A DNA stretch of 64,000 nucleotides from Rhinopomastus cyanomelas (taxonomy: Eukaryota; Chordata; Aves; Bucerotiformes; Rhinopomastidae), in NCBI GenBank assembly GCA_013400115.1, contig VXBP01002556.1:935120-999119 (forward strand). Reading direction: 5' to 3'. Shown piece after piece: positions 49,376-61,222 of this stretch; the first letter of the stretch is position 1, and the number at the start of each line of letters is the position of its first letter. The notes beneath the pieces are model-generated. The model was given only the letters and a program-made list of their open reading frames with translations, was not told where the DNA came from and made no database searches. A program made the translations under genes and the position numbers.

Positions 49376-51020
49376 CCGATCAGAATGCACTCCACAGTTT
49401 TAAGGTTTCTCATGGAAAAGCAGTCTCCATTATTCCCACAACTCCAGTAATTTTCCTGTTTCCTTATCAGCTCTTCTGACTCATGGGAGCACAAATGTCC
49501 TCTCCAAGAGTTTGCAGACCATTTTAGAAGTTACTACTCATTTTCTCTAGTTTCCATTTGATGCCAGTCAAAATACCAATTATTTTGTTAAGGTATCATC
49601 CAACCCAAATTTTAAACATTCAGCTCGGAACGCCAGAAACTATCCAAAACGTAAGTACAGATCTAGAGAAATAATAAGCTGGCTTAAATGGCTGTCACAG
49701 CTTGTGCTAAAATGACTGAGACATCTTCATAGACCCAATTCCAAACCGTGTGCTATCAGGCTTTGTGCTTGTAAACTTTACTATCCTGTTTGATTCTTAA
49801 TCACCAACCAACTTGGCAGGCTGCAGTGTCCAGCAGCTTTGAAATGCATGAGAAAGCAAAGGAAAAGTGGGCTGCTGTCAACTGCTTCAATTGACCTCAA
49901 AAAGATCAACAACATAACAGATGCTCAAAGCTGCATCCCATACCAATAACTGTCAGTAGAGAACGATGAAGGAAACCAAGGTAAATGTATACTTACAGCA
50001 GGCTGCTTTCTCTTAAGCTGCAAATGTAGTAATTATACAGACTCCTTATTTCATAAAGTAGTTTTAATAGCCTGTGGAATTTGTTTTATTACCCTCTGCT
50101 ACTGAAAACTCTTCCTGCTGCCATCTGCTTCCAAAGATCCATCTTCCCATTCCCTGGACTGAGCAATAATCTCCTGCTCTTGCAGGCCTCATTCTTCAGC
50201 CAAAATCCAAACCAAAACAACGGAAAAAAATCCTGGCTAGCTGTAACACTGAGGTGAGGAAAACCCATCTGCAAGCTTTTAAAAGCACGGGTGTGCACGC
50301 ACGCCCAGATAAAACAAAACCCATTTCAAAGTGAAAGCTCTAATAAGAACAGTTTCTAATATAAGTCAGTAAAAAACTTATGGCAGGACGCCTGGAAGAA
50401 CCAACAACAAAGAAAAGCATCCTCTCAGCTCTTCTTTTTTTCCCCTTTGATAACTTGGGTTCAAATACAAAGAAGAGGAGTTAGCAATTGCTAGCTGCTG
50501 GACACAGCCCGTAATCCACAGGACTAGGCTGACACGAGAGGCAGCATTTTCCTTTGGTTGTGCTTCGCAAAGGAGTGAAGGTGCTTCTACTCATTTAGTC
50601 CGCAGCTGCTGGAGGGAAGGAAATTCAGTGAGCTGGACCAAAAGCAAAATTGCTTTTGGGATATGGCAGGAGATGTGTATTTTTTAACAATGTATTGAAA
50701 ATTCTTGCCAAAACCAGGAAAACTAACAAACTTGACTGTGTATAGACCAACAAGTACCACGTCTATGAACTGACACATTCATCATGGAGACTTATTTGAA
50801 AATCTAAGAAATAATGTTACCTCGTGAAGTCATTATGGACTAAACACAACTGATTTGCTTCACTACCCTGAAAACCTAGTGTAACAGAGCAGCAAGAGAC
50901 GCCCGACCCCTCTCAGCAGTCCCCCAGTTAGCACTATCTATCCCCCCATCTGCCTGCACTCATCTCGGGATTGTCCAAGTGTGCAAAACCTAACTGCTGC
51001 GCTGCAAGCAATTCCCTGCT

Positions 51021-51122
51021 GCTTTAAGGTGTCTCAGCACCCCCTTATCCCACACAGCTTTAAGGTATCTCAACACTCCCTTATCCCACAGAGGTCTAAG
51101 GAATCTTAGCATCCTCTGAATC
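51021..51122 (+). repeat. 36-bp tandem repeat (2.8 units) in the presumed LTR U3
   Basis: Units start GCTTTAAGGTGTCTCAGCAC (51021), GCTTTAAGGTATCTCAACAC (51057) and GGTCTAAGGAATCTTAGCAT (51093). The first two share a CCCTTATCCCACA end. Repeated U3 segments are commonly enhancers in LTRs; that role is inferred here. Confidence 0.85.
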
Positions 51123-51515
51123 AGAATAAGTCTTATACTTCTGGATTTGGTGAAATCGTATTTGCTTATGGTATTCCTGCATTGAACTCTCTTTTAGCAT
51201 ACAAGGAGTTAACCGATCTCAGCTGCGGGGATGTTTACATTTTCCTCCCGTACGTAGAGGGGTGGAGAGGAAGGGTGTGCGGAAGTGGAAGAGAGGTGGC
51301 TGCCGCAGGGTACAGGTCGAGCAGGTGGAGTAGGCCAGACAGATTTTGGGGGTCCTTGATTGAGGACAGGGCATTTCTTTTCCCCTCGGTTTGGTACTCT
51401 CCCTATGTTTGTGTGCCTCCAGAGTGTGGTTTCGGTTTCGGTTTGGCCGGTAGCACACTGTGGCCTAGCTGCTGCTTTGTGGATCTCTGTCCCTTTTTCT
51501 GTTTTTTGCCGTTCG

Positions 51516-51531
51516 CCCCCCCCCCCCCCCC
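51516..51531 (+). repeat. Poly-C run in the LTR
   Basis: Sixteen consecutive C followed by a T/C-rich tract to about 51580, just upstream of the polyadenylation signals. Such homopolymers are prone to length error in assembly. Confidence 0.9.
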
Positions 51532-51588
51532 TTTCCTTCTTCCTTTTCTTTGTTTTGTTTTATCTTGTTCTGGTTTCCTTTTCTGTTT

Positions 51589-51606
51589 AATAAAATCTTT
51601 AATAAA
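51589..51606 (+). promoter_or_regulatory. Twin polyadenylation signals of the LTR
   Basis: AATAAA occurs at 51589 and again at 51601, followed by a GT-rich element 30-40 bp downstream. This fits the R-region 3' processing signal and sets the plus-strand orientation of the LTR. Confidence 0.7.
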
Positions 51607-51749
51607 GTTGAAATTTTTTTATTCCAGTTCCGGACGTGTGTTTGTTTTACCTCTTTTTCCCCCTTTTGGGGGGTGGGAGGACATTTCTGTCTGCACGGTT
51701 GAGCAGATTACGATTTCGTGGGCTAACTAGGTGCTAAACCGTGACAACT

Positions 51750-52670
51750 TGAGATTTTTCTTACTGGAACTGTTTTCTGAGTTTGAAGGCTACCATAAAA
51801 GACCATAAAAAGGACTTGGAAATATGGTTGTGGGTAACTGCCAGTGACCCACCCCACATTGGATTAATGTTTAATATTAGCCCAATTATATCTTACAAAT
51901 TATATCTTCCAATCCTTTGCTTTGCCAAAGAAAGGCAGATGGTAAGTCAGCACACAACTAAGACATGAAAAAAGAAGAAAAAATCCCTTCGAGACAAGTA
52001 AGTGCAAACTGACCTACTTTCAAATGAGAGTTTTAAAGAGTTCTGGGGTTTAATTACAGTTATATTAAAGCAGTGTCTCCTCAAAAACTTCTAAAAATAT
52101 AAAAAAGGACTAATTTAAAAGCTCAGCAAAATAACAGACACAAGGAGGGCTGCACTGAACCAAAATATGAGATCATTCATGCTGCTGCTTGGAGCCAGAT
52201 GTAAGGCTACAGCATGAGTACAGGGACACCTCTCCAGGCAGTTTCTGGCAACCTAAAATTAGTGGATTCCTGAGCCATGAGAAATAACTGGTTCCAGGTA
52301 AGTCATAGCTCATGAAAGGCTTTTCGGCCAGGACTTTCTGTAACCCCTTTCTTGAGCATGCAGGGGTGCAAAGCTGTGTAACCCCAACTCAAGGCACTAG
52401 GGAAAACATGCTCCTTTTCATTTGCTCTGAACTTGGTGCCTGGTTATGTTTTTCAACATCCTTGGACATTTTAGCAGGTCCACCAGTGAAAAATCACCCC
52501 TTTCTATGTTCTCTTTCATCACTGTGGAAATGCCACATCAAACATTTCAACCTTGTGTTACCTCTCCACAAGCTGCAGTCCCTCACCCATTTAGCTTGTC
52601 TTAAAGAAAAGCCATTCAGCGCACCTCAGCATCACCGTTGTCTTGCTGCTCCTCCCCTGTCACCACATCC
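51750..52670. other. Intronic sequence without recognised repeat or gene
   Basis: Unique-looking sequence between the LTR and a CR1 cluster. Nothing else recognised. Confidence 0.5.
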
Positions 52671-52674
52671 TTTT

Positions 52675-53255
52675 GATCACAAAATCATGGAAGGGTTTAG
52701 GTTGAAAGGGACCTTATAGGTCACGTACGCTAACCTCCCTGCCGTAAGCAGGAATGCTTCTAAAGTAGACTTGCTTGCTCAAAGACCTCATCCCCTTCTA
52801 GGGCAGAGCTATCCACAACTTCCCTGGACAACTCGTTCCAGAATCTCTCTACCCTAGTTCTGAAGAACTTCTTCCTTAGATCTAGTCTAAACCTACTCTC
52901 CTTCAGTTTAAAACCATTTCCCCATATCATGTTGCTAGATAATCTGGTGAAAAGTCCCTCTCCAGCCTTCCCATAGACTCCTTTGAGGTATTGGAAGGCA
53001 GCTACAAGGTCCCTCCATAGTCTTCTCTTCTCTAGGATGAACAGCCCAACTCCCTCAGCCTATCCTTCCAGCAAAAGTGCCCCAGCCTTTGGATCATCTT
53101 TGTGGCCTCATCTGGACTTGCTCCAATTGTCTTATGACTGGAACATGAGAACTGAATGTAGGATTTGAGGCGGTGTCTCACAAAAGTAAAGGGGGAGAAT
53201 CACCTCTCTTTCTCTGCTGGCCAGAGTTCCCTTAACGTATCCTAGGACAGAGATG
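52675..53255 (-). repeat. CR1 LINE fragment (~580 bp), antisense strand, older type
   Basis: Antisense 3' end AAAATCATGGAAGGGTTTAG and GGTTGAAAGGGACCTTATAG, then CCCTGGACAACTCGTTCCAG, GAAGAACTTCTTCCTTAGAT, AAGGCAGCTACAAGGTCCCT and CAGCCCAACTCCCTCAGCCT. The wording differs from most other copies in the window, so it belongs to a different CR1 subfamily. Confidence 0.88.
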
Positions 53256-53288
53256 TATTTTTACATTAATTTTCTTTTTTCAGAGTCT

Positions 53289-53392
53289 CGGTGTCTTGGC
53301 GAAAAGGTGACACCGATGGCTTAGCCTCACACGGCGCACAGACAGGCGTACGCAAACGCTACGGGAGGGAACGTGCACTTCGGGTCCATTCA
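53289..53392. other. Isolated CpG-rich patch
   Basis: About ten CpG dinucleotides fall in 100 bp (for example CACACGGCGCACAG and GGCGTACGCAAACGCTACGG), while the flanks are nearly CpG-free. It is too short for a standard CpG island. No gene start is recognisable. Confidence 0.5.
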
Positions 53393-53772
53393 CCAGTAAT
53401 CTACATGCTTTCCACTGTGGGACTCTGCTCCTCCATACTCTGTCAAAATTAAATGATTCAGTATTTAAACCTTAAATTGGAGATCTGTATCGAAGCAAAT
53501 TAATTATCATCACTCTTTATTTTCAGCCAAAGCAAAACTAAGTACGATTTTTCAGTATGGAACACTTTGTTTTGCAAATCTGGTGAGGAAAATCTCAATT
53601 TTCATGGGATGAGTAGAGATGCATTTGTGTTTGACTCGTCAGGATGTTCTTGGTTTTGGAACTGCAGATCCAGGCTGAGATGCCTCTGTAACTTCTGCCC
53701 TGGTAGTCACAGTGCTGGTCACTGCACACGGAGGCAGCAGTAGTTTTATATCGTACATTAAGTGCTCCATGA

Positions 53773-53956
53773 TCATAGAATCACAGAATCACTTAGGTTG
53801 GAAAAGACCTTTAAGCTCACTGATTACAGCATTAACTCAGAACACCCAAGTCTACCACTACAGCATGTCTCTAAAGACCACATCTACTACATGTTTTAAA
53901 TACCTCTAGGGAGGGCGAGTTCACCACTTCCCTGGACAACCTGTTCCAGTGCATGA
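53773..53956 (-). repeat. CR1 LINE 3' end, antisense strand
   Basis: ATCATAGAATCACAGAATCA, GGTTGGAAAAGACCTTTAAG, then CACCACTTCCCTGGACAACC and TGTTCCAGTGCATGATCA. Truncated copy that lies head to head with the plus-strand copy 50 bp to its right. Confidence 0.9.
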
Positions 53957-54007
53957 TCAGGAATTGGAAAACTTGGGATCACTGGATTGGGATTATAGAA
54001 ATGGACT

Positions 54008-54116
54008 ATGTCTCCATCTCTGAAGACACTGAAAATCCACCTGGGTGATCTTTAGATGATCCTGCTTTAGCAGCAGCTTGGCCTAGACAATTTTCAGAGG
54101 TTCCTGTGATCCTGTA
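54008..54116 (+). repeat. CR1 LINE 3' end, sense strand
   Basis: GTCTCCATCTCTGAAGACAC, then CCACCTGGGTGATCTTTAGA and TCAGAGGTTCCTGTGATCCT match a degraded CR1 3' UTR. It has the opposite orientation to the copy at 53773-53956. Confidence 0.7.
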
Positions 54117-54291
54117 ACAGATGAGATTGGGACAGTGAAGCCGGAAAGCTTGTGACATTCACCTTCTGCTCACCTTGGACTGGAATCCAGAAATCTCAGT
54201 CTCACCATTTCAGAGTGCCTGCAAGTATCCACAAAACCCACAGGGAAGTCTTACCCCTGACAGCCCCAAGGGGCTTTGCAAACACATACAC

Positions 54292-54321
54292 TAATAATAA
54301 TAATTATTATTATGATTATAA
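54292..54321. repeat. (TAA)n/(TTA)n microsatellite with palindromic centre
   Basis: ATAATAATAA (54294-54303) is followed by TTATTATTAT (54304-54313), a perfect 20-bp inverted repeat within an A/T trinucleotide tract. Confidence 0.85.
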
Positions 54322-54512
54322 TAACACCACTAATAACTCTAAGAGTGCAAAGTCAAGTGGTCTAATTTAGAAAATGCCAGAAGCTGTCATCATACAAAAC
54401 TTAACTCATCCATGCTTCACATCTTTATTTTTCCCAGTGGCTTCTGTCTTGCCTGAAACACACCAGACTTGGGTTCCACCGAATCATCCCACCATAAACA
54501 CACGTGCTCTCT

Positions 54513-54986
54513 TAGAATCACAGAGTCTTTGAGATTGCAAAAGACTTTCAAGATCAGCAGGTTCAACCATTAACCTAACTGTACCAAGCCCACCACTAAA
54601 CCTATTCCCTAAGCTCCAGATCTACATGACTTTTAAACAATCCAAGGATGGTGATTTGCCTGCCTCCCTGGGCAGCTTGTTCCAAGGCCTGATGGCCCTT
54701 TCCGTCAAGAATTTTCTCCTTGTGTCTAAACCAAACTTCCCGTGGCACAGCTTGAGTCCATTTTTTCTTCTCCTGTCACTCACTACTGTTGAGAAGAGAT
54801 GAACACCCTCTACACCCTCCTTTCAAGTCATTGTAGGCAGCAACGGTCTCCCATCAGCCTCCTCTTCTTCAGACTAATCAGCCCTAGCTCCCTCAGCTGC
54901 TCCTGCTAAGGCTTGTTCTCCAGAACCTTCACCAACCCTGTTGCCCTTCTTTGAACTTGCTCCAGCACCTCAACATCTCTCTTGCC
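54513..54986 (-). repeat. CR1 LINE fragment (~470 bp), antisense strand
   Basis: TAGAATCACAGAGTCTTTGA, CCCTGGGCAGCTTGTTCCAA, TTTCTCCTTGTGTCTAAACC, CCATCAGCCTCCTCTTCTTC and AGCCCTAGCTCCCTCAGCTG in CR1 order. 5'-truncated. Confidence 0.9.
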
Positions 54987-54989
54987 ACA

Positions 54990-57900
54990 TACACTCAGTT
55001 TCAATTGTCATCACAGTAATTCATCCTGTTTATTACTTAGCACACAAAGGCATTTGGCTCCTACCCCTATAAAAAGGAAAAAAAAACAACCAACAGGAGG
55101 AACAATAAAACACTTTCACACATACATATGTACTATATTAAGAAGCTCATTGGCACTTTAAAAATCCTGGTAGCACTGCTGGGTTTGCTTCAACATTGTG
55201 GTGCAAAGTAAACAGGAGTCTCTCAAGACTTTGAAGACTCAAATATAATTCCATTAGTTTTCAATTAGCAGTTTGGCCACGTACATGCAAAACAAATTGA
55301 TTTTAGCACCTTATTCCTGAGACACCAAAATTTAAATGGAGGGGTTTTTTCTTCCTCTATTGTATCCTGTCAGCAAATATTAGTTACCATAACAGAATAT
55401 CACGTAAATCAAATAAGCCCCTCTTTTTCATAATCACATTGGCAGCTGCAGTGACATGTTTCAATGGCTATCCACTGGAACTCATTAAGAAAGCATTATG
55501 TATAGTAAATTAAAATGCAGGGTCTATGATCCGCAGACAAAAGGATGACAAAGCTTATCAAATGTGTGCTGTGGACTTCTCATTAACTCAGGGCTTTAAA
55601 CAGCATTGTCCTCTCTGAGCAGGTTACTGTGCTCAAGCATCTTTCTGTTTGTAATGAGCAGCCTGTATCTGGTCTCATGGAAATTGCTGTGAGGAAAAAG
55701 CTGTGTTCCTTAATCAAAATAAGATGAACTGTTGATTGGGGTGAGATGGGTACTAGAAATTCAGTCACTGTCATCCACCAATCTGGGGAGCACCAGAACA
55801 CAGTCAGACTCATAGCAAATGGGTACTAAGCAGCGATGAGCAACGCTTGTGAGGACTTGTCTTTGCAACCCATCAGATTCTTGGGAAAGCCAAGAACAGT
55901 ATCATGGTAGCAAATACAAGGACATTCAAGAGTCTCAAGAAAACAACCAGTAAACCTCCCCAGGTCTGTAGGAGGGCTTCTCCTCCATCCTCACAGGGGA
56001 CAGGACCAGAATCTGGCCCTTTCTTTTTGCAAGACAACAGGGTCCACTCTCTCTGTGACTCCTTAACACAGCTCTGAGCTGCTTCAGTATCACACACTCA
56101 CAACACTTCAGAGGCAACCCTGCAGGTTTTCAGAGTAGCATGGAGCAGTCACACACCACACAGAGTTAGCTCCTTAAGGAAATCAAATCTCATCCTTGTC
56201 TTGTAAAATCTCAGGGTTCCTTCAATACACCACATCAGTCTTAGGTCACCATGAAACTCTCATTTTGTTTTACGTTTGGTTGTCTCTTCATTATAGAAGG
56301 TTCACAAAGCAGCTACACCTCACAACGTGGCAAGCTGTTGTGAAAATAGCCTGAATTCCCAACAGCTGACACAAATTTTCATGAGTTTTAACACAGGGAT
56401 TCACTGAGCACTTGTCAATGCATCTGACATGCGTAACTAGCTTTGCCCATAAGCTTTGCCATAATACTGCTGGACTAGCACAGAACATGACAGTGCAGAC
56501 AACGTTGGTGAGCTTCAGTACATCCCTGATTTCCCCAGTGACACCACTCTTCAAAGAGCATCACTCATTCACCAGAAAATTACAAAAACAACACATCAAC
56601 AAACTGTCCAGAGCCTGGCAAGTACTTAATTATCTGCAATTTCTTCGTTACAACTAGGGGCACCAACATTGATGTTCTCTGCTACCCTTCAAAATGGAAG
56701 AGAAATCATTTATTATAACAGGTCATCAAATATTCATCTGGACTGCAAAATTCATGAGCAGATGCAGGTATGGAAAGAAACAGAAAGGTTAATTGCTGCT
56801 GTTTAAACACTAACATGTGATCATGCCCTAAACCTTAATCATTGAAGGAGAAAATTTTCTATTTTTAATGGATTTTTCAATCTATTTTCAATTCATCCAA
56901 GTAATTTCTTTTCCTTGCTTTCCAATGCTAGGCGTATTGACAAGCAGTGTCACACAAAACAGCACAGCAGCAGGAGAAATACCACATGGCAATGTCATGC
57001 CTTGAAACTACACTATGCTTTGATGCCTGTTCAGATGCCAACACAAACAGAGGTTTCCCATTAGAGAGCAGTCACCACAGCGCCAACGAAGCAATCTCCA
57101 GGAGCACCAACTTCCAGCTCCGGCAGCCTTCCCAAACACAGATTAAGACGCTGGCAAGACAAACGTATTCCTGTGGTCACTCCATTTCCATGTGCTAATG
57201 CTCCCTGAATCATGGGTGGCAAGCTGAGCAATGCACTAACGTAGGGATGAAGGAGGAGAACAAGCAGGAGGAGGAAGAGGGGAGCCCGTTCTGTTTGTCA
57301 GTTAATTGTTGTTTGATGTAGTGATCAAGTCCTTCCTTCATGACTTCCAGAGGAGGAAATGTTCTGCTCCCTGCATCACTCAGCTACACAGGAGTCTCGC
57401 TAACCTGTCCTGGGGAGGACCAGAGGTCCCAAACACCTACCTAAAATAGAGACACATGCTCCCACTGTGATGCCCTTTGAAAGATCAGAGGAAAGAAACA
57501 GATTAAGAAAAAGTATGGGAGGAACTCAAGGGCCCTTAAGGACCTGCATTTTGGGATGGGAAATTGATTTTTCAAGACTTGGAAGATTTGAGGACTTAGT
57601 TGGGTATATGCCTCCCCATGGACAGATTCACTCCTGCTTGCCAGACAGAGCAAGGTATAGAACAAGGTCTCTATCGAGTTAATGGCCAGGTGAGACTTCA
57701 ACTGTCCTGACAGGGTATATACTCAAAAGAACGAAAACACTCGGTGCGTTGGACCTGCACACATCAACTTGCAGAGGTAAGGTGGCCAAAGCAAAGCTGA
57801 GCTGAGCCAGCCATCAGACAACAACACTGCTGTGCCTCAGCCATTTTATAGGTTATGACCCTAGGTCATTGCAAGCAGACTTTAAAAATATTCAGATGTG

Positions 57901-60735
57901 GGAGTTGGTTTGTTTTTGTAAACATTTCCTTCTTTCTCGTGGGTGTCACTAGATGTCAGAGCCAGTCACCAGGTTTCCTAATGACACATTCCTACAGTTT
58001 CCAATATTTGGATTTCAATTAAGTTGTAAATTCCTCGGGTTTTTAGTGGCCATCTCTGGGGTAATTACAAAATCAATGTCCTTTAGAACAAATAAAGCAA
58101 GCCTATAGGTTAACAATATGAATGGTCGACCCATCTTAATACACTCCATGTTTGGGATGATGACATAAACTTAGGCCTTGACTCAATTTTTGTTTTTAAC
58201 ATGTCATGCCTGAAGCCCAAGGAGCCACCAAAAAGGCATTATTTGGTGTTACAGCCGACCCAAAGCTCTGAAGCTCCTTGATACTCTCTGAAGCAAATGT
58301 GGCATGAGGGCCCCAGCTCCTTGTATTGGGAAGCTTTACATTACCAATTCAAAGCAAAACACTCCTGACTGGGTGGTTAATCTGTAGCTTGTTTATGCAC
58401 TGAACTTACTGACAGCAGAAGATGAAAAGGAGGACTCAACAGCAGCAGAAAACCTAGGAGACAACCTGCACAAATTCCAGCATGTAAAGTTTGCAGAGGC
58501 TGTATCCTGCCATCACTTAAACCACTGAGGCTGGAAACAACTGCTACTATACTGTCTAAAACTCATCTAAAATATTAACAACACAGAATTCACTTAGTCA
58601 AGAGACTAAACCACATCCTCATCAAGTCCTGGCATCTGCAGGGAACCTCCCACCAGTTGAGGCCTTCCCGTCTTCCGTGCGGGACTGAATGTCTCCTCTG
58701 GTTCCAGATTTGGTCTCCAACACACAGCCACGACTGCCAGTAACCACAATTTATATATACACATAAAGAGACATACACAGGGAGATATGAAAAATATATA
58801 TATATATATCTCCAAGTAGGAACAGTAGAGAGTAGCTCAGCCACCAAAAACTGCTAAGAACAACCATTGCGCAAAAGCATCAGACTCCTGCTGTGCACAT
58901 CTCCGAGCTGTTTTCACATCTCTGAGTTATTTTGTGTTTGTTTCTACTTATTTTCCAGTAAAGGTTCCCTTAAAAATATTATTCTGTGTAGGAAGCTCTG
59001 TTATCAACCGGTTGTTAAAATTCTTGGAAAGGAAGACATGAGGATATGAATTCTGTCAGTCAGGGTTCCGTTGGCAAACACTGGCTTGTCCAGGGAGCAA
59101 AAAAAAGCAGGATTTACACAACTTGTGGAAAATTGTTCTCCAGGAAATGAAATATAAGTAACACCTTCATCCTACTAATCTACTTGCAAATGGTTTCCCC
59201 ACCATGATTGCAGAGTGCTCAGAGAAATGAACAATACTGGAAAGAAATGACAGTTGCCTGCTGTATGCGATCGCCCATCATGATCCTGCTCATCACAACC
59301 CAAAGCCCTCAATTTTGAAGGACTGCTCCTTTGGGTTTTTTTTCCTCTCACAAATGCTGCCTGCTGAGGGAGTCAGATGTGCCAAACCCTTCTCCTTCCC
59401 TAGCACTGCAGATGGCCAAGAGGCACCAGCAGGATGATGTTCTCTTTCCTTCCCTAGGATGCCCAGGGCCTCTGGGAAGGATCTGCATACCAAGGTCTTC
59501 TGATGCTGCAGGAACTTCCTTCTCCATAGCAAAAGCAAAAGGGTCCCATGGAATCAAATTATCTCTTAAGAACCATCAAATTTAATTAATATATCTGGTG
59601 ATAATGGAAGTAGCACCATACTCAAACTCAGGTATTATGGACTTAGTGCCAAGAGACACAACTGAATCCAGCAAAGACACAACAGAAGCTCAGACAGCCA
59701 CAGGAGACACTTCATGCAAAAGACACAGCTCTGAAGTCCAATCCTACATGGCCCCTTAAAGGTGCCTACATTAAACTCATCAGCATCAGTCAACAGCAGA
59801 AGCAAGTGGCAACATGGGACCAATGTTCCCAGTGCCTCTTTGCTGGATTTGGTTCTAGTGCCCACATCAACACCCACTGGATTCACCACCATTTCAGATT
59901 AAAACAAGCCAGCTGTGTTACTGGCTGGATCTCTCCAGAAAACTGCTGCTCCAGGGTAATACATTAGGATTATTCACTCCTAAACATTGTCTTCTGATTT
60001 CATTTGCCCCAGAATTTCTTTGCCTGAGGGAAGGTAGCTCCAGTCACTGAGTACACCCAGAGGTTTTGTGTGGTTTTCTGCTGGTGAGAATCATGTCTCT
60101 TTTTAAAATTTCTCTTCTTCCCCCCCCCCCCTTATTTCTCTTGCATTCTGCAGCTTCTCAGAGCTCACCAGAAAAGCCTGCTAGTGATAATTAAGCATGT
60201 AAATTGCCTTAGTGAACCAAAGTGAAACAGCTTCATGAATATGTGTGATATGCAGCTATATGGACATGAGGAGAGCTGACAGTACCTTGGGATTGTAAGT
60301 GCTGTGGTCACTAGAAAAAAACCCAACCATATTCACCCTTTAATGGGGCATCAAAACTGCCAGAACACCATGGGGCAAGAGCATTTGTTAGCAAGCCCTC
60401 TGAGGAATGAATGGCTCCATGAAATGATTAGTCTTTCATCTTTCTCTCTGGTAGCCTGAACACTGGGTTAGCAGCAATAGCAAAGGCAGCTCTCATAGGG
60501 GACAGGCAGTAGTATCAGCATAGACCTAAGCTGAAAGGGCATGGAAGAAATCCTGCTCTTTGTGCAGGCTGACCTGCCGTGCCAAACTGCTGCAAGGCAG
60601 CACTGTAAACATTTGCTGTGCAATGAAGATATAGGTCCACGTATGGAATAGAAATCCTCACAGATGATGTGTCCTTTTCCTTTTGAATATAAATTTATTT
60701 TAAAATATAAATCTAAGAACAGAAGGAAATTGTAT
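54990..60735. other. Intronic sequence without recognised repeat or gene
   Basis: About 5.7 kb of unique-looking sequence with only short chance frames. It contains a (TA)n tract at 58793-58809 and an 11-C run at 60121-60131. Confidence 0.5.
58793..58809. repeat. (TA)n microsatellite
   Basis: Uninterrupted AT/TA dinucleotides. A second shorter TATATATA tract lies ~40 bp upstream. Confidence 0.9.
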
Positions 60736-60741
60736 AAGAAA

Positions 60742-60853
60742 TTATAGAATTATTAGGGATTGGAAGGGACCTCAAAAGACCATCTAGTCCAATCCCCCCG
60801 ACACAGCAGGATCACCTAGGTGAGTCTTAATGTGTTCCTGTGTGACTTGGTCC
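60742..60853 (-). repeat. CR1 LINE 3' end with a 5' inversion
   Basis: 60742-60819 is the antisense CR1 3' end (GGGATTGGAAGGGACCTCAA, CATCTAGTCC, CAGCAGGATCACCTAG). From about 60820 to 60853 the next CR1 segment follows in the opposite, sense orientation (AATGTGTTCCTGTGTGACTT+GGTC). In an intact CR1 (compare 7540-7590) these segments are adjacent, so the upstream piece has been flipped in place. Confidence 0.75.
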
Positions 60854-60983
60854 AACCGACACTGAGACACACTAAAGCACCACACATTTCCGCAGCTGAT
60901 GCCTCTTGTCACTCATTTCTGGGAACACGACTTAACATTCCCCTTTCAAACACTCCAAGGCATGGTTTTACCAGAAATGGGTC

Positions 60984-61003
60984 TACCATCTCCCAGGATG
61001 TGA
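60984..61003 (+). repeat. Left copy of a 20-bp direct repeat flanking a CR1
   Basis: TACCATCTCCCAGGATGTGA differs at one base from 61223-61242 and lies on the other side of the CR1 at 61022-61203. It is a candidate target-site duplication. Confidence 0.75.
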
Positions 61004-61021
61004 GGTTAATGGTATCAAACG

Positions 61022-61203
61022 GAAGGGCTGATCAGACATTGCAATGGACTGCCCAGGGCAGCGGTGGAGTCTCCATCTCTGGAGGTGTTTAAGAAGAGAC
61101 TGGATGTGGCACTTAGTGCCGTGGTCTAGTTGATGTGCTGTTAAGTCATAGGCTGGACTTGACTGTTTCAGAGGTCTTTACCAACCTCAGTAAGTCTGTG
61201 ATC
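61022..61203 (+). repeat. CR1 LINE 3' end, sense strand
   Basis: GCAATGGACTGCCCAGGGCA, GGTGGAGTCTCCATCTCTGG, AGGTGTTTAAGAAGAGACTG, GATGTGGCACTTAGTGCC and AGAGGTCTTTACCAACCTCA, then GTCTGTGATC. This is the 3' UTR of the CR1 subfamily with a TTTAAGAAGAGACTGGATGT segment. Confidence 0.9.
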
Positions 61204-61222
61204 AGTATGTCACCCTCAACAA

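Larger units (their letters stand above)
50880..51746 (+). mobile_element. Probable solo LTR of an avian endogenous retrovirus (ERVL-like)
   Basis: The right end reads GTGCTAAACCGTGACA, a typical avian ERV LTR 3' terminus. A candidate left end TGTAACAG (50880) is an imperfect inverted match to CCGTGACA. In between lie tandem repeats in the presumed U3, a poly-C/pyrimidine tract, two AATAAA signals (51589-51594 and 51601-51606) and a GT-rich stretch downstream (GTGTGTTTGTTTT), in the order U3-R-U5 on the plus strand. No retroviral gene sequence flanks it, so it looks like a solo LTR left by recombination. The flanking five bases (CCTAG and ACTTG) match only partly, so the left boundary and target duplication are uncertain. 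The 182-codon frame inside is not a gene. Confidence 0.65.

Noticed and set aside
51182..51730. Longest open frame in the window (182 codons, plus strand).
   Set aside because: It lies entirely inside the ERV LTR across the poly-C and pyrimidine tract and has low-complexity composition. It is a by-product of the LTR sequence.
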